Of a DNA stretch of 18,768 nucleotides, positions 13,289-18,768 are shown piece after piece. The position numbers were made by a program, and so were the translations under genes. Where the stretch lies: assembly GCA_029937655.1 (NCBI GenBank), contig JAPYPK010000020.1, positions 2,422 through 21,189 of the forward strand, given 5' to 3'. This DNA comes from Nitrospinaceae bacterium. Lineage in GTDB: Bacteria > Nitrospinota > Nitrospinia > Nitrospinales > VA-1. The notes below the pieces were generated by a model. It had not been told where the DNA came from and ran no database searches. It saw only the letters and a list, made by a program, of their open reading frames with translations. Position 1 is the first letter of the stretch, and every line of letters begins with the position of its first letter.

Positions 13289-14173
13289 ATGAAGGTGAAA
13301 GTTGTCATGACGATTTCTCATGTAGTGGGGATGACTTTACTTCTTCTTCTATGTTCCGCTATTCTTCTGATCAGTTGTGAGCGCTGGATAGTCTATCATC
13401 CTTACAAGTACCCGGAAGGTGAATGGGGCCCATCTTCAAGTTTAGATTCCAAAGAGGATGTTAGATTCCTTGCCGATGATGGTGTGGTGCTTCATGGGTG
13501 GTACTTTTCGTCAAATAGATCCAATGCAACTTTACTATGGTTTCATGGGAACGCGGGAAACATAACACACCGGTTGGATAATATTGAAATCCTGAAGCGG
13601 CTTAACCTAGATATATTTATTTTTGATTATCGGGGTTATGGTAAAAGTGAAGGGGAACCAAATGAAAAGGGAATTTATTTAGATTCGCAAGCGGCTTATG
13701 ACTGGCTTGTGAAAGTTAAAAAAATAATACCCAAGAATATTATTTTATTTGGACGTTCGTTGGGAGGGATTTGCGCGATTGAAGTGGCTTCTAAAAACCC
13801 AGCTGCTGGAATCATCCTAGAATCTGTTTTCCCATCTGCCGATAAAATGGCTAGAAAGATGTTCCCGGTTTTGCCATTAAGCTGGGCTATAAAATCCAGA
13901 TTCGACGCGATTGGGAAGGTGCCAGACCTCAAACTTCCCAAACTATTTCTTCATGGAACTCAGGATGAAGTGGTTCCTTACAATTTAGGGCGTGAGCTTT
14001 TTTCTGCAGCTGCTGAACCAAAGATATTTTATGATATCAAGGGTGCGGGTCATAATGACACCTTTCTAGTTGGGGGAACAGACTACTTTAATGCGATCGC
14101 CCAGTTTATTAAAAATATTAATTCCTTACAAATCAATAAAAATTTGGATAATCCTCTAACTAATTTAAGTTGA
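13289..14173 (+). CDS. Membrane-anchored alpha/beta hydrolase (BEM46/ABHD13-like), possible lipoprotein
   Basis: A 294-residue hydrolase of unknown substrate. The N-terminus is a hydrophobic segment ending LLISC (Cys30), which fits a lipobox, so lipid anchoring in the periplasm is possible. The core shows GVVLHGWYF, the oxyanion motif WFHGNAGN, FDYRGYGKSEG, the nucleophile elbow GRSLGG (Ser157), the acid in GTQDEVVP (Asp226), and the His in GAGHND (His255), so the triad is complete. This order matches the BEM46/YfhR/ABHD13 group of serine hydrolases. From ATG 13289 the n-region has Lys2 and Lys4, as signal peptides do; ATG 13307, with AAGGTGA 8 nt upstream, is an alternative start with a better ribosome site. 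It probably shares a transcript with the NfeD gene. The C-terminus after about residue 275 is an Asn-rich tail. Confidence 0.85.
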   Translation: MKVKVVMTISHVVGMTLLLLLCSAILLISCERWIVYHPYKYPEGEWGPSSSLDSKEDVRFLADDGVVLHGWYFSSNRSNATLLWFHGNAGNITHRLDNIEILKRLNLDIFIFDYRGYGKSEGEPNEKGIYLDSQAAYDWLVKVKKIIPKNIILFGRSLGGICAIEVASKNPAAGIILESVFPSADKMARKMFPVLPLSWAIKSRFDAIGKVPDLKLPKLFLHGTQDEVVPYNLGRELFSAAAEPKIFYDIKGAGHNDTFLVGGTDYFNAIAQFIKNINSLQINKNLDNPLTNLS

Positions 14174-14221
14174 ATCGTAAGGATTTTGAAGTAAATCTAA
14201 TCTAATTTAAAAAATATCGAT

Positions 14222-15391
14222 ATGCACAAAGATGTCCGTAAAGAAATTCTGAAAGGTCTCAAGCGTGTAGTAATTAAGGTTGGTAGCAGCATTATTACTA
14301 AACGTGAAAAAAGAAATAATGAATGGGCTAATGAATTGAACGCCAATAATGTGCGCTTGCTAGCCCGAACAATTCGTCAAATCGTTGACCAAAACTGCGA
14401 GGTAGTTCTAGTTTCTTCCGGAGCTATTATGGCTGGTAGAGAGCGTCTAGATTTGCATCGCACAGACCTCTCCATTCCTGAAAAGCAAGCCTGTGCTGCT
14501 ATCGGCCAAAGTTATCTGATGCATACTTACGAAAAAAAATTTGAGAAGCAAGGAATTAAGGTTGCTCAGATACTACTCGGCCATGACGATTTAAAAAATC
14601 GTAAGCGGTTTCTCAATGCTAAGCATACTTTAGAAACTCTTTTGGAACATAAGGTGTTACCTATTATTAACGAAAATGATTCAGTAACCATTGATGAAAT
14701 TAAAATTGGAGACAATGATACATTATCAGCGACGGTTGCTTGTCTGCTAAATGCACAACTGCTGATTATCCTTTCCGACGTGGATGGCCTTTATTCTCGA
14801 GACCCGTCAGTCAAGGAAAGGGAGGGAGATGCCCCTATGAGTATTATCGAATATGTGGATCGCATAACCCAAAAAATCGAGAAACTGGCTGGTGGGAGTA
14901 AGAATAAGATTACCGTTGGTGGCATGTATACTAAAATACTTGCAGCCAAGCAGACCATGAGCTTTGGTATTCCTACACTTGTTGTCAATGGGTTTGATGA
15001 CAGTATTGCAGAAAAAATTTTTGAAGGTAAAAGTGTGGGTACTCTATTTTGGGCTGGACGGGAAAAAATTAAAAAGCGAAAGCACTGGATAGCCCATACC
15101 CTAAAACCTTCTGGAAAAATAACAATTGATTCGGGTGCGGCAAAAGCTATTTTAGCGCGGGGGAAAAGCCTGCTTCCGGCCGGCATAATCAGGATTGAGG
15201 GGCAATTCGAATTTGGAAATGCGGTGCGTATTCTTGGTGAAGATGGTAAGGAAATTGCTCGTGGACTTGTTAATTATAACTTTCGTGATCTGGACAGTAT
15301 TATGGGAATGAGAACTAGTGCTGTAAGAAAAATTTTTGGTAAAAATTTTTATAATGAAGTCATTCACCGTGATGATCTTACGCTACTATGA
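14222..15391 (+). CDS. proB: Glutamate 5-kinase with C-terminal PUA domain
   Basis: First enzyme of proline synthesis: glutamate plus ATP gives gamma-glutamyl phosphate. The 389 residues equal the two-domain form. The kinase domain (about 1-270) shows VVIKVGSSIIT, VVLVSSGAIMAGRERL, the glutamate-binding INENDSVTIDE and DNDTLSATVA, LSDVDGLYSRDP, and GGMYTKILAAKQTMSFGIP. The usual GTGGM reads ITVGGM here, a small deviation. The PUA domain covers about residues 290-375 (KITIDSGAAKAILARGKSLL, then GIIRIEGQFEFG). Feedback inhibition by proline is usual for the family. The partner gene proA is not adjacent; instead a cysteine-rich gene overlaps the stop codon by 4 bp. The 48 bp upstream contain no strong ribosome site, so it may be read from the hydrolase transcript. 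Confidence 0.95.
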   Translation: MHKDVRKEILKGLKRVVIKVGSSIITKREKRNNEWANELNANNVRLLARTIRQIVDQNCEVVLVSSGAIMAGRERLDLHRTDLSIPEKQACAAIGQSYLMHTYEKKFEKQGIKVAQILLGHDDLKNRKRFLNAKHTLETLLEHKVLPIINENDSVTIDEIKIGDNDTLSATVACLLNAQLLIILSDVDGLYSRDPSVKEREGDAPMSIIEYVDRITQKIEKLAGGSKNKITVGGMYTKILAAKQTMSFGIPTLVVNGFDDSIAEKIFEGKSVGTLFWAGREKIKKRKHWIAHTLKPSGKITIDSGAAKAILARGKSLLPAGIIRIEGQFEFGNAVRILGEDGKEIARGLVNYNFRDLDSIMGMRTSAVRKIFGKNFYNEVIHRDDLTLL

Positions 15392-15804
15392 CTTTTAACC
15401 AAAAATGGTGGGAAAAAGAATCCCCGCGTTTTGAATGCCAGCCTGATTGTTTTAAATGTTGCGCAAAACCGGGTATAGTTTATTTTGACAAAAAATCTAT
15501 TGAAAACGCTTCGAAAATCACGAAACTTAATCCTGCTCATTTTAGAAAAGAATTTTTAAAACGCGATGATGGCCAGTGGGTACATGAGGTGGAAGATGGA
15601 AACCCCTGCGCATTTTTAACCCTTGAAGGTTGTTCGATTCACTTTGGGAAACCAATTCAATGCCGATCCTATCCCTTTTGGCATGAGAATATGACATCGA
15701 AGGCCATGTGGAAGCTTGTAAGTGGCTTTTGTCCAGGAATAGACACTGGCCCGCATATCGTAGTTGCTACCATTCGAAATTTTTTAGAACAATTTAAACA
15801 TTAG
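15388..15804 (+). CDS. YkgJ-type cysteine-cluster (CxxCxxCC-like) protein
   Basis: A 138-residue cytoplasmic protein with eight cysteines. C17-x3-C21-x2-C24-C25 (ECQPDCFKCC) opens the domain, followed by C74 (GNPCAFL), C82 (EGCSIHFGKPIQ), C92 in QCRSYPFW and C115 (FCPGID). This is the pattern of the YkgJ family, once called Fe-S or zinc-cluster oxidoreductase-like; members probably bind Zn or Fe and have no settled function. The first spacing is x3 where the family name implies x2. Its ATG shares ATGA with the proB stop (15388-15391), so translation is almost surely coupled to proB and no separate ribosome site is needed. Family call fairly sure, role unknown. Confidence 0.82.
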   Translation: MTFNQKWWEKESPRFECQPDCFKCCAKPGIVYFDKKSIENASKITKLNPAHFRKEFLKRDDGQWVHEVEDGNPCAFLTLEGCSIHFGKPIQCRSYPFWHENMTSKAMWKLVSGFCPGIDTGPHIVVATIRNFLEQFKH

Positions 15805-15839
15805 GGTGATTTGGTTTTGGATTCGCCTCATTAATTATT

Positions 15840-15869
15840 CTTAAAAAAAACAAACCATCCTTTTTTAAG
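15840..15869. repeat. AT-rich inverted repeat after the cysteine-cluster gene, possible weak terminator
   Basis: CTTAAAAAA (15840-15848) and TTTTTTAAG (15861-15869) form a 9-bp, almost entirely A-T stem with a 12-nt loop, 36 nt after the stop at 15804. A second stem, GGTGA (15805-15809) with TCGCC (about 15823-15827), precedes it. Neither has a clean T tail, so the end of the proB transcript is uncertain. Confidence 0.35.
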
Positions 15870-15886
15870 GTACGCGGTTGAAATTT

Positions 15887-15904
15887 TTTGTGTAAATGCA
15901 CAAA
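15887..15904. promoter_or_regulatory. Dyad upstream of the purA promoter, possible operator
   Basis: TTTGTG (15887-15892) and CACAAA (15899-15904) are perfect inverted 6-mers around a 6-nt centre, 39 bp ahead of the purA -35 box. Spacing and symmetry suit a dimeric regulator. It does not resemble the E. coli PurR box. Function inferred from symmetry alone. Confidence 0.35.
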
Positions 15905-15942
15905 TTAGTGAGAGTTCTTATTCTTGATTATTTTTGGGTTGG

Positions 15943-15971
15943 TTGACATCTGCTAGTCACATGTAGATAAT
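15943..15971 (+). promoter_or_regulatory. Strong sigma70 promoter for purA
   Basis: A perfect TTGACA (15943-15948) is followed after 17 bp by GATAAT (15966-15971), 5 of 6 to consensus. Transcription should start near 15978, leaving a leader of about 36 nt before the purA ATG at 16014. It is the best promoter match in the window. Confidence 0.75.
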
Positions 15972-16013
15972 GGCGCGCTGTTTGGTGTTTTTAAATTGTA
16001 CTCAGGGAAAGTT

Positions 16014-17300
16014 ATGTCAGTTGCTGTTGTTGTAGGAATGCAATGGGGGGATGAGGGAAAAGGAAAAATTATTGACCTTTTTTCAGAAGAGGCAGACGTC
16101 ATTGCCCGGTATGCGGGAGGGCATAACGCAGGTCATACAATCGTGTTTGATGGTAATCAGCACATCTTGCATCTTATTCCTTCAGGAATTTTTCATTCTG
16201 GAAAGCTCTGTGTTATAGGTAACGGTGTGGTGATCGATCCCGCTGCTTTGATTCATGAGATGGATTTATTAAAAAAAGCAAATATTGACCTAGATGATCG
16301 ATTGGTCATTAGTGACCGCGCCAATATAATCCTTCCATACCACGGCACCTTTGATAAAGGTCGCGAAAATTCAAACCATTTTGAAAAAATTGGTACGACT
16401 GGACGAGGAATAGGGCCCTCATATGCAGATAAAATTGCTCGGGCGGGTATACGTGCATGTGATTACAGGAATGAAAAGTATCTAAAGAAAAAATTTGAGT
16501 CCAACTATCAAGAAAAAAATACTATTTTTAAAGATTTATATGGCAAAGAGCTTCCGTCTTGTGAGTCTATGTTTGACGAATTGATGGATTACCAAGAAAC
16601 AATTCTTAAATATATCGGAGACACACATGTTCTTTTGCGTGACGAGATCGAGCAAAAGAAAAACGTTCTTTGTGAAGGAGCTCAAGGAACAATGTTGGAT
16701 GTAGATCATGGGACCTACCCTTTTGTGACTTCATCAAACTCCACTTCTGGAGGTGCTTCGACTGGTTTAGGTATTCCGCCCACTCAAATTGATAGAGTGG
16801 TTGGAGTTATCAAAGCTTATACGACTCGCGTTGGGGAAGGACCCTTCCCAACAGAACTTCATGATGGAGATGGCGAGAGATTACGTGATGAAGGACGTGA
16901 GTTTGGCTCCACGACGGGACGTCCGAGACGCTGTGGTTGGTTTGACGCAGTTGTTGCTCGTTATTCTATTTGTTTGAATGGTATTGATGCTATAGCTATT
17001 ACAAAACTGGACGTTCTGGATCGATTTAACACTTTAAGAGTGTGTACCGGATATAAGTACAAAGGAAAGGTATACGAAGAAATGCCTGCAGATCTGGATA
17101 TTCTAGAAAATGGCGAACCGATCTACACACAGTTTGAAGGATGGAATCAAAGTACTGTCAAAGTCGAAAAATTTGACCAACTGCCTGATAATGCAAAACA
17201 GTATATCGATGGATTGCAAAATATCCTGGGAGTTGGATTCTTGATGATTTCAACTGGGCCAGAGCGAAACCAAACTATTCGCCAAGGGACATTATTTTAG
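16014..17300 (+). CDS. purA: Adenylosuccinate synthetase
   Basis: It joins IMP and aspartate with GTP hydrolysis to adenylosuccinate, the first committed step to AMP. ATG 16014 has AGGG at 16004-16007, 6 nt upstream, and the product then starts MSVAVVVGMQWGDEGKGKII, as in homologues; an in-frame TTG at 15996 would add six residues. The 428 residues match the family. Motifs are the GDEGKGK P-loop (residues 13-19), ARYAGGHNAGHT with the IMP-binding His, TTGRGIGPSYADK, CEGAQGTMLDVDHGTYPFVT, GEGPFPTEL, GSTTGRPRRCGW for IMP and aspartate contacts, and TKLDVLD for the guanine base. It is probably a single-gene unit with its own promoter and a hairpin downstream. Confidence 0.97.
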   Translation: MSVAVVVGMQWGDEGKGKIIDLFSEEADVIARYAGGHNAGHTIVFDGNQHILHLIPSGIFHSGKLCVIGNGVVIDPAALIHEMDLLKKANIDLDDRLVISDRANIILPYHGTFDKGRENSNHFEKIGTTGRGIGPSYADKIARAGIRACDYRNEKYLKKKFESNYQEKNTIFKDLYGKELPSCESMFDELMDYQETILKYIGDTHVLLRDEIEQKKNVLCEGAQGTMLDVDHGTYPFVTSSNSTSGGASTGLGIPPTQIDRVVGVIKAYTTRVGEGPFPTELHDGDGERLRDEGREFGSTTGRPRRCGWFDAVVARYSICLNGIDAIAITKLDVLDRFNTLRVCTGYKYKGKVYEEMPADLDILENGEPIYTQFEGWNQSTVKVEKFDQLPDNAKQYIDGLQNILGVGFLMISTGPERNQTIRQGTLF

Positions 17301-17383
17301 TTTCTCCTAGTTCTCCCCTTCAAAAGTTTATTCCTACGTTTCAACAAACTTAACAGACTCTTAATTTATTTGACTATTATTGA

Positions 17384-17428
17384 TGATGACGTGTTTGTGT
17401 CGTAACGTTTTGAGAAACACAGTCATCA
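17384..17428 (+). terminator. Long imperfect hairpin downstream of purA, possible terminator or leader element of the cstA-like gene
   Basis: TGATGACGTGTTT (17384-17396) pairs with AAACACAGTCATCA (17415-17428) over 13 bp with one bulged A at 17421; the loop of 18 nt contains a CGT-A-ACG mini-palindrome. TAATTGTTTTGTTTG follows, T-rich but interrupted. It lies 84 nt after the purA stop. The rest of the 255-bp gap (17301-17555) shows no gene. Confidence 0.45.
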
Positions 17429-17555
17429 TAATTGTTTTGTTTGCGAAAGGTTTCCCTAGAAGCTGAAGATTCTTGGGATTATTTTGGTACTATAAAGAAT
17501 AAGATGTCACAATAATTGTTCTTAACACGCGCACAAACTTGAACCTCAATAATAA

Positions 17556-18768
17556 ATGTTGACTGTATCTATACTTATATTTTCGGGGTTGTTTTTTTTC
17601 TTTGTGGGATATAAGTATTACGCTGGGCGCCTTGACCGTGAAGTAATTCAGCCAGACAATTCTCTCTCTACACCTGCGGTGTTACAGGGGGACGGTATTG
17701 ACTTCGTCGAATCTAAGCCATTGGTGTTGTTTGGTCATAACTTTGCTTCTATTGCAGGTGCAGGTCCAGTGATTGGTCCCATTGTCGCAATGCATTATTT
17801 TGGATGGGCAGTGACGTTGGTCTGGATTCTTATTGGAAATGTTTTTATTGGAGCTGTCCATGACTATTTGGCGTTGATGGTTTCGGTTCGGAACCGAGGC
17901 AGTTCTATTGCAGATATAGCTGAAAAAACGATGGGTATTCGAGCAAAATCTGTTTTTTCCATTTTCCTTGTATTGGCAATGCTTCTAGTGATTGCGGTCT
18001 TTGGTGTTGTTGCGGCTAAAACCCTCATTGCTCAACCTCAGATGGTAGTGCCAACGTTCGCTATTATTCCGATATCAATTGTTCTAGGTTGGTTTATTTA
18101 CTATAGAAATGCCGACCTTACTGTTGCATCTATTATTGCCGTTGCGGGAGTGATTTTAAGTATTTATTTTGGTTTTCAATTTCCGATTGAGCTTGCTGAA
18201 AACGGGGTTATCGGGCTTTCTCCATTAATGTTCTGGTTTGTGGTCCTTATGATATATGCGGCAGTAGCATCCGTTCTTCCTGTGAATATTCTTCTCCAGC
18301 CGCGTGATTATTTGTCGACCTATATTCTGTTTGGTTCTATGGGCTTGGCTGTTCTTGCACTTTTATGGATTCATCCTGAACTTCATACTCCAGCATATCG
18401 AGGAGGCTTTTCTGAAGAGCAGGGGCCAGTATGGCCGATGTTATTTGTGTTGGTCGCATGCGGAGCGGTTTCTGGTTTTCACTCCTTAGTAGCCGGAGGA
18501 ACAACTTCCAAACAGCTTGCAGTTGAGTCACAGGGCAAATCTATTGCTTATGGAGGAATGCTTACCGAAGGGGTGGTAGCTGTGGTGACCGTTTTGCTTG
18601 TGAGTGGTGGATTATACTGGGTTGCCCCGGCTAGCGGGGGGATAGACATGAACACACTTGGGTTTCGAGAAACCTTACAGTCAGGTGGATGGATTCTTGC
18701 CTACGGGCACGGATTCGGCAACTTGGTTCATCAAATGTTGCCATTTTTAAGTTTTACATTTGCTTCTA
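17556..18768 (+). CDS. CstA-family carbon starvation / pyruvate-peptide transporter, N-terminal part (cut by right window edge)
   Basis: The frame runs open from ATG 17556 to the window end, 404 codons. An in-frame TAA stands directly before the ATG, so this is the earliest start; no good ribosome site is visible. It begins MLTVSILIFSGLFFFFVGYK and contains about ten hydrophobic segments. Family signatures are TPAVLQGDGIDFVESKPLVL, LFGHNFASIAGAGPVIGPIV, WILIGNVFIGAVHDYLALM, SVRNRGSSIADIAEKTMG, VLPVNILLQPRDYLSTY, and CGAVSGFHSLVAGGTTSKQL. CstA and BtsT of E. coli import pyruvate and were first linked to peptide use under carbon starvation; the substrate here is inferred from the family. The C-terminal part is missing from the window, so the length class cannot be judged. 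The gene follows purA but is separated by 255 bp and a hairpin. Confidence 0.92.
   Translation, partial: MLTVSILIFSGLFFFFVGYKYYAGRLDREVIQPDNSLSTPAVLQGDGIDFVESKPLVLFGHNFASIAGAGPVIGPIVAMHYFGWAVTLVWILIGNVFIGAVHDYLALMVSVRNRGSSIADIAEKTMGIRAKSVFSIFLVLAMLLVIAVFGVVAAKTLIAQPQMVVPTFAIIPISIVLGWFIYYRNADLTVASIIAVAGVILSIYFGFQFPIELAENGVIGLSPLMFWFVVLMIYAAVASVLPVNILLQPRDYLSTYILFGSMGLAVLALLWIHPELHTPAYRGGFSEEQGPVWPMLFVLVACGAVSGFHSLVAGGTTSKQLAVESQGKSIAYGGMLTEGVVAVVTVLLVSGGLYWVAPASGGIDMNTLGFRETLQSGGWILAYGHGFGNLVHQMLPFLSFTFAS

Noticed and set aside
1..18768. CRISPR arrays, transposases, phage genes, toxin-antitoxin pairs or defence systems.
   Set aside because: No regularly spaced repeats, no matching proteins and no small paired genes were seen on either strand.

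Overview
The window is 18.8 kb of AT-rich chromosomal DNA (about 60% A+T by eye) from a Gram-negative bacterium. KdsA (Kdo synthesis for lipopolysaccharide), a SurA-type periplasmic chaperone and TrmA-family rRNA methylation support an outer-membrane organism. A DivIVA-domain protein, long-form NfeD, a DUF3386 protein (a family I associate mainly with cyanobacteria) and metal-type KdsA argue against an ordinary gammaproteobacterium. A deep-branching marine lineage such as Nitrospinota would fit, but this is a guess from gene content and not shown by the sequence. No phage, transposase, CRISPR array, rRNA or intact tRNA was seen. The content is mostly housekeeping.

Layout. (1) 1-828, minus: the 5' part of a membrane protein of the fused MFS/spermidine-synthase family, cut by the left edge. 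(2) 983-2017, plus: an exported parvulin-type peptidyl-prolyl isomerase with a good sigma70 promoter. (3) 2161-2838, plus: a DUF3386 protein with a terminator-like hairpin directly before its ribosome binding site and a bidirectional terminator after it. (4) 6139 down to 2909, minus: a five-gene cluster yggT - divIVA-like - DUF167 - mtnA - sugar-phosphate nucleotidyltransferase, headed by a TTGACA-17-TATTTT promoter and closed by the shared terminator. (5) 6362-7753, plus: asnS, whose last 4 bp overlap tail to tail with the minus-strand 23S rRNA m5U methyltransferase gene (9123-7750). (6) 9273-10025, plus: an MTA/SAH-nucleosidase-like enzyme. (7) 10026-10400: non-coding, with a decayed tRNA-like segment and several short hairpins. 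(8) 11759 down to 10401, minus: a receiver-like protein lacking the phospho-acceptor Asp, then kdsA. (9) 11912-15804, plus: long-form NfeD protease, an alpha/beta hydrolase with a lipobox-like N-terminus, proB, and a cysteine-rich YkgJ-type protein overlapping proB by 4 bp. (10) 16014-17300, plus: purA behind the best promoter in the window (TTGACA-17-GATAAT). (11) 17556-18768, plus: the 5' part of a CstA-family transporter, cut by the right edge.

How the genes relate. Envelope functions recur: KdsA, the nucleotidyltransferase, the SurA-like chaperone, NfeD, DivIVA and YggT. Methylthioadenosine chemistry may link MtnA, the nucleosidase and, if its missing C-terminus is an active aminopropyltransferase, the left-edge gene; they are not adjacent. 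I found no clearly new multi-gene system. The points most worth a second look are the degenerate receiver beside kdsA, the DUF3386 gene with its possible attenuator leader, the tRNA-like remnant, and the proB/cysteine-cluster overlap.
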